Assembly (NCBI RefSeq): GCF_003501885.1 | Contig: NZ_QWFA01000029.1 | Span: 1 to 38,649, forward strand | Direction of reading: 5' to 3' | DNA: 38,649 nt | From: Streptomyces globisporus | GTDB lineage: Bacteria > Actinomycetota > Actinomycetes > Streptomycetales > Streptomycetaceae | Shown: in pieces, positions 32,181 through 38,649 of the stretch | How positions within the stretch are numbered: the stretch's first letter is position 1 | Layout: the number at the start of each line of letters is the position of its first letter | Program-made: the position numbers and the translations under genes | The notes under the pieces: generated by a model | What the model saw: the letters and a program-made list of their open reading frames with translations, nothing else | What the model was told of the DNA's origin: nothing | Database searches by the model: none

Positions 32181-32266
32181 CCGCCTTTGACATGATCATC
32201 GGAAATGGCGTGCCGTCACCCGGCGCGAACCGCCGGGAGCACTGACCGAGGGAGGGACCGGACCAG

Positions 32267-33193
32267 GTGATCCTGACCGTCACCCTGAACACCGCGCTCG
32301 ACGTGACGTACACCGTCGACGCACTCGTCCCGCACGGCAGCCACCGGGTCGGAGAGGTCACCGAGCGCCCCGGCGGCAAGGGCCTGAACGTCGCCCGGGT
32401 GCTGGGCGCCCTCGGCCACGACGCCGTGGTCACCGGCTTCGTCGGCGGTGCGAACGGAGACGTCCTGCGCGGCCTCCTCGCCCCGCTCCCGCCGTGCGAC
32501 GCCCTCGTCCGGGTCGCCGGGAACACCCGCCGCACCCTCGCGATCACCGACCGCTCGACCGGCGACACCACCCAGCTCAACGAACCCGGACCGCAGGTGA
32601 GCCCCGCCGAATGGGCCGCCTTCCTTCGGACGTACGAGGAGCTGCTCGCCGGGGCCGACGCGGTCGCGCTCTGCGGCTCCCTGCCGCCCGGCATCCACGT
32701 CGGGGCGTACGCCGAACTGGTCCGGATCGCCCGCGCCGCCGCCGTACCCGTGCTGCTGGACACCAGCGGCGAACCGCTGCGCCGGGGCATCGCCGCCCGC
32801 CCCGACCTGGTCAAGCCGAACGCGGAGGAGCTGGCCCGGCTGACCGGCTCCCGCGACCCGCTGCGCGCCGCGGGGGACGCCCGCCGCCGCGGGGCCCACG
32901 CCGTGATCGCCTCGCTCGGCCCGGAGGGGGTGCTGGCGCTCACCCCGGACGGCGTCTGGCGGGCGGCCCCGCCCGCACCCGTGCGCGGCAACCCGACCGG
33001 CGCGGGCGACTCCGCGGTCGCCGGGCTGCTGTCCGCCCTGGCCGAGGGCCTCGACTGGCCGGAGCGCCTCGCCCGGGCGGTGGCCCTGTCGACGGCGACG
33101 GTGCTGGCCCCGACGGCAGGCGAGTTCGACGCGACGGCCTACGCGGAGCTGCTGCCGCACGTCACGGTGGAGCCGCACACGCCGACGCCCTGA
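32267..33193 (+). CDS. 1-phosphofructokinase/PfkB family hexose kinase
   Basis: The protein has 308 residues and is cytoplasmic. PfkB signature 1 is VTERPGGKGLNVARVLGALGHDAVVTGFVGG near residues 32-65 and signature 2 is NPTGAGDSAVAGLLSAL with the catalytic aspartate in GAGDS. The N-terminus MILTVTLNTALDVTY is typical of fructose-1-phosphate or tagatose-6-phosphate kinases. It should phosphorylate a sugar phosphate, but no PTS fructose genes are adjacent. Position next to nagKA suggests a link with aminosugar or sugar-phosphate use. The GTG at 32267 has GGAGGG about 11 nt upstream. The stop codon lies inside the terminator stem. Confidence 0.9.
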   Translation: MILTVTLNTALDVTYTVDALVPHGSHRVGEVTERPGGKGLNVARVLGALGHDAVVTGFVGGANGDVLRGLLAPLPPCDALVRVAGNTRRTLAITDRSTGDTTQLNEPGPQVSPAEWAAFLRTYEELLAGADAVALCGSLPPGIHVGAYAELVRIARAAAVPVLLDTSGEPLRRGIAARPDLVKPNAEELARLTGSRDPLRAAGDARRRGAHAVIASLGPEGVLALTPDGVWRAAPPAPVRGNPTGAGDSAVAGLLSALAEGLDWPERLARAVALSTATVLAPTAGEFDATAYAELLPHVTVEPHTPTP

Positions 33194-33217
33194 CCACCGG
33201 TTCGGTGATCAGGGCGT
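33185..33217. terminator. Bidirectional terminator overlapping the pfkB-type stop codon
   Basis: ACGCCCTGA (33185-33193) pairs with TCAGGGCGT (33209-33217), with an inner CACC/GGTG extension and GGTTC loop. The left arm contains the TGA stop of the kinase gene. Confidence 0.85.
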
Positions 33218-33235
33218 GAGCGGAGGGAGCGGCCG

Positions 33236-34246
33236 TCAGCCGTTCTTCTGGATGTGGCCCGCCTTCAGCTCCAGCTGGTCGAGGTTGGCGTCGCACTGGT
33301 CGCCTTCCTCGCAGGACAGCTTGAGGGTGTTGGCGCCCTTGTCGAGCTGGACGTACGCGAACGTGTTGGTCCAGCCCTTCTCCAGGTCGCCCTCGGGAGC
33401 CCGCGCGAAGTTCTTCATGTTGATGGAGCGGGGCTCCTGGTCGTTGACCGTCAGGGTCGTCTTCGCGTCCTTGCCGGGCACGCCGTAGGTCACGTACAGG
33501 GTGTACGCGCCGGCCTCGGGCACCTCCACCGACCAGGTGGCCGACCGGCCGACCTCGTTCAGGTTGATGTAGTTGCCGTTCGCGCCCTTGGCACCCTTGA
33601 CCGTGGAGTCCAGGGCCGCCGTCCCGCCCAGCGTCAGCGTCGCCGCGTCCTGCTTCGGCAGCTCGACCGGCTTCGGGGTCTCCTTCGGCTTCTTCTCCGG
33701 CTTCTTCGACTCCTCGACCTCGCCGGCGGGGCCCTCCGAGGACGACGCCTCGTTCTTCTTGTCGTCCTTGTCGCCGTCGTCGCCCGTGAGCAGGGCGGCG
33801 CCGATGCCGATGAGGACGACCGCGACCACGGCGACCGCAGCGATCAGGAGCGCCTTCGTGTTCGGGCCGCCGCGGCCCGTACCGCCGCCGTGGCCGCCCT
33901 GGGCCGGGGGCTGCCCGTGGGACGCGCCGCCGGGGTAGGTCTCGGGGGCCGCGTACTGCGGGTTCGGCCGGTTGTACTGCTGCGCGGGCTGGCCGTAGGC
34001 CTGCTGGGGCGGGTAGCCGTACCCGCCCTGCTGCTGCGGCACCTGCTGCTGGCCGTACTGGCGCTCCCCGACGGCACGCACCTGGTTGTAGGACGTTCTG
34101 GGCACGCCCGGCTGCGCGGCCGGACCCGGGTAGCCGTAACCGCCCTGGCCGGGCGCCTGGGCGCCTGCCGCCTGTCCGTCCGCGTACAGGTAGCCGAACG
34201 GATCGTCGTCCTCGGGCTTGCTCGCGCCGCTGTTTCCGGCCGTCAT
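33236..34246 (-). CDS. Single-pass membrane protein with extracellular CBM35-like domain
   Basis: The protein has 336 residues. The cytoplasmic N-terminus (~135 residues) is rich in Gln, Gly, Tyr and Pro (QGGYGYPPQQAYGQPAQQYNRP), low-complexity and probably disordered. A transmembrane helix lies at about 137-160 (ALLIAAVAVVAVVLIGIGAALL). An acidic/lysine-rich stalk follows (DGDKDDKKNE, KKPEKKPKETPKP). The C-terminal ~125 residues look like a CBM6/35 beta-sandwich (NLNEVGRSATWSVEVPEAGAYTLYVTYGVPG). A cell-wall or glycan-binding role is inferred. The ATG at 34246 was chosen over a GTG 7 codons earlier. It lies next to the cdgB-like gene on the same strand with a 144-bp gap. Confidence 0.88.
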   Translation of the reverse strand: MTAGNSGASKPEDDDPFGYLYADGQAAGAQAPGQGGYGYPGPAAQPGVPRTSYNQVRAVGERQYGQQQVPQQQGGYGYPPQQAYGQPAQQYNRPNPQYAAPETYPGGASHGQPPAQGGHGGGTGRGGPNTKALLIAAVAVVAVVLIGIGAALLTGDDGDKDDKKNEASSSEGPAGEVEESKKPEKKPKETPKPVELPKQDAATLTLGGTAALDSTVKGAKGANGNYINLNEVGRSATWSVEVPEAGAYTLYVTYGVPGKDAKTTLTVNDQEPRSINMKNFARAPEGDLEKGWTNTFAYVQLDKGANTLKLSCEEGDQCDANLDQLELKAGHIQKNG

Positions 34247-34390
34247 CCCTGGGTCACTCCTCACCATCTCGCCAGCCGTCGCCGACCGGCCGAGCCTACC
34301 TCGAACGGAGCAGCCCCCGAATTGCGCTCGTCCACCGGGACGGCCCCGGGGGAACGGGTACGGGGTAGGGGGAGGAACGCGTCGTGAACG

Positions 34391-36049
34391 TCATCCGGCC
34401 CTGCGGTGAACCTTCGCCCGGGACCGTTTCTCCACGTACATCCGCTGGTCGGCGGAGCGCAGGACCTCTTCGACGGTCATGCCGCACTCGGCCCAGCCGA
34501 TGCCGAAACTCGCCCCGACCCGGACCGCCCGGCCGTCGACCCTTATGGGCGGAATGATGGCATTTCTCAGGCGAACGGCCAGGTCAGCGGCGTCCGCCGC
34601 CCCGAGACCGTCGGCGAGAACGACGAATTCGTCACCTCCGAGCCGGGCGACGGTGTCGCCGTCCCGCACACAGGTGCTCAGCCGCCGGGCGACCTCGATG
34701 AGCACGGCGTCGCCCGTGTGGTGTCCGAAGCGGTCGTTGATGGACTTGAAACCGTCGAGGTCGCAGAAGAGGACCGCGAGCCCCTTCGTCCCGTCGTCGT
34801 GCTCGGGATCCGGGGCCACCGTGTGCACATGGTGGTCGAAGGGCCCGCCGCCGGGGATCACCTCACCCTCGTAGCAGTCGGCCTGGTAACCGTGGGTGAG
34901 GGAGGACTCGACGTCCCCGTACGCCGCGTCCAGCGCCTCGATCGCGGTCGTGGCCGGGGAGGAGTGCGGCCGCTCGCAGATCCGGGCACTGAGCCGCGAC
35001 TTCAGCTCGGCGCTGTTGGGCAGTCCGGTCAGCGCGTCGTGCGAGGCGCGGTGGGCGAGGTTCAGCTCGTGGCGCTTGCGCTCCTCTATGTCCTCGACAT
35101 GGGTGAGCAGGAAGCGCGGCCCGTCGGCGGTGTCCGCGACGACGGAGTTGCGCAGCGAGACCCAGAGGTAGGTGCCGTCCCGGCGGCTGAGGCGCAGCTC
35201 GGCCCGGCCGCCCTCGGCGGAGGTGCGCAGAAGGGTGCCGATGTCCTCGGGGTGGACCAGGTCGGCGAAGGAGTAGCGGCGCATCACGGAGGCCGGGCGG
35301 CCGAGCAGTCGGCACAGGGCGTCGTTGGTCCGCAGCAGCCTGCCCTGCTGGTCGCCGCCCATCTCGGCGATGGCCATGCCGCTGGGCGCGTACTCGAAGG
35401 CCTGACGGAAGGACTCCTCGCTGGCCCGCAGCGCCTGCTGCTCCCGCTCCAGACGGACGAGGGCGCGCTGCATGTTGGACCGCAGGCGGGCGTTGCTGAT
35501 GGCGATGGCGGCCTGGGAGGCGTACATCTGGAGCGCTTCGCGCCCCCATGCGCCGGGGCGGCGTCCGTTGCGCGGCCGGTCGACGGAGATGACCCCGAGG
35601 AGGTCACCCCCGCCCGCCGACGCGTACATCGGGGCGTAGAGCCGGTCGAGCGGGTGCCACTCGTCCTCGAACCGGGGTTCGGGCCCCTCGGTGTGCCACT
35701 GCGGTACGTCGTCGTCGAGGAGGACCCAGCCCTCGGTGTGCGGGATGAAGCGGAGGCTGCCCCACGCCTCGCCCATGGAGAGCCGGCGGTTCCAGGAGTC
35801 GCGGGAGCCGACGCGGCCGGTGATCAGGGCCTCGGCTGCGGCGTTGCCCGCGAAGGCGGCGATGACGAGGTCGCCCTCGGGCCGGACCAGGTTGACGCAG
35901 GCCAGCTCGTAGCCGAGGCCCTCGACGATCCCGTCGACCACGCTCTGGAGCGTGTCCGCGAGGCTCCGCGCCGTGTTGAGATCGGCGACGGCCTGATGCA
36001 GCTGCCGCATGGTCGCCAGGCGGACGTACGGCTCCGACTCGGCCTCCAT
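34391..36049 (-). CDS. cdgB: Diguanylate cyclase, GAF-PAS-GGDEF (CdgB-like)
   Basis: The protein has 552 residues and is cytoplasmic. A GAF domain (about 15-175) is followed by a PAS/PAC domain (about 195-320, FRQAFEYAPSGMAIAEMGG ... LTHVEDIEERKRHELN) and a GGDEF domain. The active site GGDEF is at residues 471-475 and the inhibitory RxxD site (RDGD) lies five residues before it, so it should make c-di-GMP and be product-inhibited. A ~65-residue His/Pro/acidic insert interrupts the GGDEF domain before LAVLFCDLDGFKSINDRFGHHTGD. The domain order matches S. coelicolor CdgB (SCO4281), a BldD target that controls development. The ATG at 36049 was chosen; an ATG at 36091 adds 14 residues. Confidence 0.93.
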   Translation of the reverse strand: MEAESEPYVRLATMRQLHQAVADLNTARSLADTLQSVVDGIVEGLGYELACVNLVRPEGDLVIAAFAGNAAAEALITGRVGSRDSWNRRLSMGEAWGSLRFIPHTEGWVLLDDDVPQWHTEGPEPRFEDEWHPLDRLYAPMYASAGGGDLLGVISVDRPRNGRRPGAWGREALQMYASQAAIAISNARLRSNMQRALVRLEREQQALRASEESFRQAFEYAPSGMAIAEMGGDQQGRLLRTNDALCRLLGRPASVMRRYSFADLVHPEDIGTLLRTSAEGGRAELRLSRRDGTYLWVSLRNSVVADTADGPRFLLTHVEDIEERKRHELNLAHRASHDALTGLPNSAELKSRLSARICERPHSSPATTAIEALDAAYGDVESSLTHGYQADCYEGEVIPGGGPFDHHVHTVAPDPEHDDGTKGLAVLFCDLDGFKSINDRFGHHTGDAVLIEVARRLSTCVRDGDTVARLGGDEFVVLADGLGAADAADLAVRLRNAIIPPIRVDGRAVRVGASFGIGWAECGMTVEEVLRSADQRMYVEKRSRAKVHRRAG

Positions 36050-36389
36050 CGCTCGCACCCCCGGGACCTCGACAGCAACTCCAGGTTTCATATCGACGTA
36101 CTTGTTGCAGTGTCACGGCCACTGAATCACAGTGAGCTGTGCACCCGGTACACAGGGTCAGCAGAAAATGGACTCTGTGACTCAAGTCACAACAGATGAC
36201 CGGGGGGTGCCGGTGACTCACGGCGACGACGATCGTTCCGCGGTCACCGGGAGGGACGGATTCCCGTTGTGTGCGCCCGCGCACGCCCCCTCTTCCTCCG
36301 ATTCGCCTGTTGCCCCTCCCGGGGTCCTAGGACCTGCCTGGTCCCCTGGCCCGATGCGACCGCCCGGGCCCCGCCGTTAGCGTCGGGGT
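36050..36389. other. Divergent intergenic region rich in palindromes
   Basis: 340 bp between the cdgB-like and flavin reductase genes, with no convincing gene. Three inverted repeats cluster in 36108-36191, on the side of the diguanylate cyclase gene. The 36290-36389 part is GC-rich and holds the flavin reductase promoter. Confidence 0.6.
36108..36191. promoter_or_regulatory. Cluster of palindromic operator-like sites upstream of cdgB
   Basis: Three sites are present: CAGTG-N7-CACTG (36108-36124), CTGTGCACCCGGTACACAG (36137-36155, one mismatched pair) and TGTGACTCAAGTCACA (36176-36191, perfect 7-bp arms). The last fits the older BldD consensus AGTGA-N-TCACC loosely. BldD binding is inferred from the known regulation of cdgB in S. 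coelicolor. Confidence 0.5.
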
Positions 36390-36953
36390 GTGCTCCAGAC
36401 GAAGCCCCCCACCCCGCGCCCCGAGACCGTCCCTCATGCTGAGGGAGTGAGCAACGACGAGTTCCGTGCCGCCCTCGCGCGGCTGGCCGCCGGGGTGGTG
36501 CTGGTCACCGCCCAGGAGCCGCCCCTCGACGAGGACGGCCGGGGCGAGGACGTGGGCATGACGGCGACCGCCTTCATGTCCGTGTCCCTGGAACCGCCCC
36601 TGGTGATGGTGAGCCTGCGCAACGGCTCCCGGATGGACGATCTGCTGGAGGAGCAGCCGCTGTGGGCGGTCTCCGTCCTGGCCGCGAGCCAGCGGCACAT
36701 CGCGGGCCGGTTCGCCATGAAGGGCCGGATCAGCGACCGGCTGCTGTTCGAGGACGTCGCGTACGTACGGGGCGAGGTGACGCGGGCTCCGCTGATCGGC
36801 GGGGCGCTGGCGACCCTGGAGTGCCGGACCGAGCAACGCGTGGTGGCCGGGGACCACACCCTGGTGATCGGGAGGGTGCTCACGGCGGAGCTGCCGAGCC
36901 CGGAGGGCGACCCGCTGACGTACTTCAAGGGCCGCTACCGCCAACTGGGCTGA
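36390..36953 (+). CDS. Flavin reductase family protein (FMN-binding, HpaC-like)
   Basis: The protein has 187 residues. The family pattern is clear: FRAALARLAAGVVLVTA, then MTATAFMSVSLEPPLVMVSLRNGSRM, SVLAASQRHIAGRFAMKGR and the C-terminal GDPLTYFKGRYRQLG. Such proteins reduce or bind flavin with NAD(P)H and often supply FMNH2 to monooxygenases; no monooxygenase is adjacent. The N-terminal ~20 residues are Pro-rich and variable. The GTG at 36390 is the likely start; a GTG at 36447 has its purine tract too close. It converges on the ArfB-type gene through a hairpin. Confidence 0.88.
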   Translation: MLQTKPPTPRPETVPHAEGVSNDEFRAALARLAAGVVLVTAQEPPLDEDGRGEDVGMTATAFMSVSLEPPLVMVSLRNGSRMDDLLEEQPLWAVSVLAASQRHIAGRFAMKGRISDRLLFEDVAYVRGEVTRAPLIGGALATLECRTEQRVVAGDHTLVIGRVLTAELPSPEGDPLTYFKGRYRQLG

Positions 36954-36978
36954 CGCCTCGTTCCGGGTCGGCCCGCCA

Positions 36979-37014
36979 CCTCCCGGGAGGCCCGTCTCCC
37001 GCCCGCCCGGGAGG
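36979..37014. terminator. Hairpin terminator between flavin reductase and ArfB-type genes
   Basis: CCTCCCGGG (36979-36987) pairs with CCCGGGAGG (37006-37014) across an 18-nt loop between the two converging stop codons. Confidence 0.65.
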
Positions 37015-37032
37015 CGCACCCGTGGCCTCCGG

Positions 37033-37467
37033 CTACCAGTCGCGGCCGGAGCGCCCGCGCTTGGTGTCGCCGCGCTGCTTCTTCTCGCGCAGCCTGCGCT
37101 CGTTGATCCCGCGCGGGATCTTCCGCTTGATCCGGGGCTTGGGCGGCGGCGCCGTGGCCTCGGCGAGGAGTGCGGCGAGCCGCACGGCGGCCGTCTCGCG
37201 GTTGCGCCACTGGGAGCGGTGCTCGGAGGCCCGTACGGAGACCACCCCGCCCACCAGCCGGCCCGCGAGCCGCTCCAGCGCCCGGGCCTTCCACACCTCG
37301 GGGAGCGCGTCGGTCGCGGCCAGGTCGAAGCGCAGCTCCACCTGGGAGTCGCTGGTGTTGACGTGCTGACCGCCGGGCCCTGAGGACCGCGAGAAACGCC
37401 ACATGAGCTCGGCCTCCGGGAGGGAGACCGAGCCGCGGATGACATAGGGCCCGGACATGACACCCAT
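37033..37467 (-). CDS. arfB: ArfB/YaeJ-type peptidyl-tRNA hydrolase (stalled ribosome rescue)
   Basis: The protein has 144 residues, the length of ArfB rather than full release factors. The catalytic GGQ motif lies in FSRSSGPGGQHVNTSDSQVELRFDL. The C-terminal tail is strongly basic (KPRIKRKIPRGINERRLREKKQRGDTKRGRSG); in ArfB such a tail enters the empty mRNA channel of stalled ribosomes. It should release nascent chains from non-stop complexes as backup to tmRNA. The ATG at 37467 has GGGAGGG 3-4 nt upstream; an ATG three codons later would also fit. Confidence 0.93.
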   Translation of the reverse strand: MGVMSGPYVIRGSVSLPEAELMWRFSRSSGPGGQHVNTSDSQVELRFDLAATDALPEVWKARALERLAGRLVGGVVSVRASEHRSQWRNRETAAVRLAALLAEATAPPPKPRIKRKIPRGINERRLREKKQRGDTKRGRSGRDW

Positions 37468-37552
37468 GGTCCCTCCCCCGCACCCCGCCCGTCACCTTCT
37501 TTTGCCCTGCCCCGGGCCCCCGCGTCCGGAGGAACTTCGTAAAGAAAGTAAA

Positions 37553-37583
37553 GCGAGCAGGAACCTCGTGGTCTCCTGCTTGC
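37553..37583. promoter_or_regulatory. Hairpin in the terD leader/promoter region
   Basis: GCGAGCAGGA pairs with TCCTGCTTGC (one G-U wobble), with an inner ACC/GGT extension around a TCGT loop. It is preceded by an A-rich stretch (AAAGAAAGTAAAG) and lies 68 bp before terD, with no gene ending nearby. It may be an operator or a 5'-leader structure. Confidence 0.45.
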
Positions 37584-37651
37584 GTTATGACGGGTGACGG
37601 TAGCTTTCGTGATGGCACGAAGCCCGCACACGACGAGGAAAGGGACTTCCC

Positions 37652-38227
37652 ATGGCAGTAAGCCTGTCCAAGGGCGGCAACGTCTCGCTCACCAAGGAGG
37701 CACCGGGCCTTACCGCCGTCACGGTCGGCCTCGGCTGGGACGTCCGTACCACCACCGGCACCGACTTCGACCTCGACGCCTCGGCGATCGCGGTCAACCC
37801 GACGGGGAAGGTCGTCTCGGACGGCCACTTCGTCTTCTTCAACAACAAGTCGACGCCGGACCAGACCATCGTGCACACCGGTGACAACGTCACGGGTGAG
37901 GGCGAGGGCGACGACGAGCAGATCAACGTCAACCTGGCGGGCCTGCCGGCCGACGTGGACAAGATCGTCTTCCCGGTCTCCATCTACGACGCCGAGACCC
38001 GCAGCCAGAACTTCGGCCAGGTCCGCAACGCGTTCATCCGCATCCTCAACCAGGCCGGCGGCGCCGAGATCGCCCGCTACGACCTGAGCGAGGACGCCGC
38101 CACCGAGACCGCCATGGTCTTCGGCGAGCTCTACCGCAACGGCGCCGAGTGGAAGTTCCGCGCGGTCGGCCAGGGGTACGCCTCCGGCCTGCGCGGCATC
38201 GCCCAGGACTTCGGCGTCAACCTCTGA
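37652..38227 (+). CDS. terD: TerD family tellurium-resistance/stress protein
   Basis: A soluble protein of 191 residues, the standard TerD length. [45 protein letters not shown] is the typical N-terminus, and acidic segments ([21 protein letters not shown]) form the Ca2+-binding sites of the family. [41 protein letters not shown] and the C-terminal [13 protein letters not shown] are conserved. In Streptomyces such proteins affect development and stress responses; tellurite resistance itself is not implied. AAAGGGA lies 7 nt upstream of the ATG. No other ter genes are in the window. Confidence 0.95.
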   Translation: MAVSLSKGGNVSLTKEAPGLTAVTVGLGWDVRTTTGTDFDLDASAIAVNPTGKVVSDGHFVFFNNKSTPDQTIVHTGDNVTGEGEGDDEQINVNLAGLPADVDKIVFPVSIYDAETRSQNFGQVRNAFIRILNQAGGAEIARYDLSEDAATETAMVFGELYRNGAEWKFRAVGQGYASGLRGIAQDFGVNL

Positions 38228-38255
38228 CGTCTCGCCCGAGCGCACAACAGTTTGA

Positions 38256-38293
38256 CCGGAGCCCCCGGCCGCGATCGCGGCCGGGGGCTCCGG
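38256..38293. terminator. 38-bp perfect palindromic terminator after terD
   Basis: The whole segment is self-complementary with a GCGATCGC centre and GGAGCCCCCGGCC arms, 28 bp after the terD stop. It is the strongest hairpin at this end of the window. Confidence 0.9.
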
Positions 38294-38496
38294 CGTGGGT
38301 GAGCCACCGTCAAGCCGCCCGCCTCGCACCGCTGAAACCCGCCACTTCGCCGAATACCGGACAGTACGGCACCCCATTCGTACAAGAACTGGTCAAAAAC
38401 TTGTGAGGCATTTGTCGGCACACCGTCAATTTCGCTCATTCGGTGGCACGCTCTCCGCTCGTAGTCCCCCCACAGGACGACCGACGGAGAACACAC

Positions 38497-38649
38497 ATGA
38501 ACCTCCACACCACCCCCCACAACTCCCGCGCCCCGCGCACCACGCGGCGACTCGCAGCACTCGCGGCCACGGCCGCGATGGTCGTCGCCGGTGTCCAGGC
38601 CGGAACCGCCGTCGCCACACCCGACGACGACGCCCGCTCCACCGCGGCG
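38497..38649 (+). CDS. N-terminal fragment of a secreted protein
   Basis: The gene runs off the right edge after 51 codons. The visible part is a classical Sec signal peptide: basic N-region (RAPRTTRRL), hydrophobic core AALAATAAMVVAGVQAG and a probable AVA cleavage site followed by acidic TPDDD. GGAGA lies 7 nt before the ATG at 38497. The mature protein cannot be identified. The upstream region contains ACAAG (38382) and CTTGT (38400) arms in a locally AT-rich stretch, probably its promoter or operator. Confidence 0.75.
   Translation, partial: MNLHTTPHNSRAPRTTRRLAALAATAAMVVAGVQAGTAVATPDDDARSTAA

Overview
The window is high-GC actinobacterial DNA, almost certainly from a Streptomyces chromosome. 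Third codon positions are nearly all G/C and GTG/TTG starts are common. Several gene groups are typical of the genus: an XRE/ATPase/DUF397 'whiJ-like' trio, a streptogrisin with a chitin-binding module, a GAF-PAS-GGDEF protein resembling CdgB, nagK-nagA with DasR-type operators, and TerD. There are no rRNA, tRNA, phage or complete insertion-sequence genes. Most of it reads as ordinary core and near-core chromosome with short intergenic gaps.

Region 1 (1-8,134): a truncated membrane protein, inorganic pyrophosphatase, a ThrE-type exporter, a DedA protein and a YbjQ protein. These are followed by a co-directional CLC channel/antiporter, WrbA and glutamate decarboxylase. A 28-bp tandem repeat, a row of three mini-hairpins and a CTAG-bounded inverted repeat lie between these genes.

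Region 2 (8,135-14,649): a minus-strand MFS - PadR - DrrA-like ABC transporter set carrying three copies of a TCAA-N2-TTGA palindrome, a divergent DJ-1/AraC regulator, and an aldehyde dehydrogenase-fold protein with Ser at the catalytic Cys position.

Region 3 (14,650-24,161): the whiJ-like trio, whose two promoter regions share a near-identical TGCACGTGCA-centred element; a lipoprotein; an FUSC-type membrane protein; a DUF2786 protein; a short family A DNA polymerase with an eroded exonuclease domain; and a SigE-family sigma factor with a membrane-anchored partner.

Region 4 (24,162-27,911): two adjacent secreted proteins, an intradiol dioxygenase and a streptogrisin C-like protease. They end in the same small carbohydrate-binding module after the same Thr/Pro linker. 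A phosphotransferase and a DUF3263 protein follow.

Region 5 (27,912-38,649): aminosugar metabolism (orphan sugar-binding lipoprotein, nagK, nagA, with two DasR-like sites), an acetyltransferase remnant with an internal deletion, a PfkB-type sugar kinase, a CBM35-like membrane protein, the CdgB-like diguanylate cyclase with a palindrome-rich promoter region, a flavin reductase, an ArfB-like rescue factor, TerD and a truncated secreted protein.

The points most worth a second look are the Cys-to-Ser aldehyde dehydrogenase, the shared operator of the whiJ-like trio, the paired CBM exoenzymes, the operator-dense PadR transporter locus and the internally deleted acetyltransferase. No complete undescribed defence or mobile system is visible. 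Functions are inferred from sequence by eye; no database search was run.
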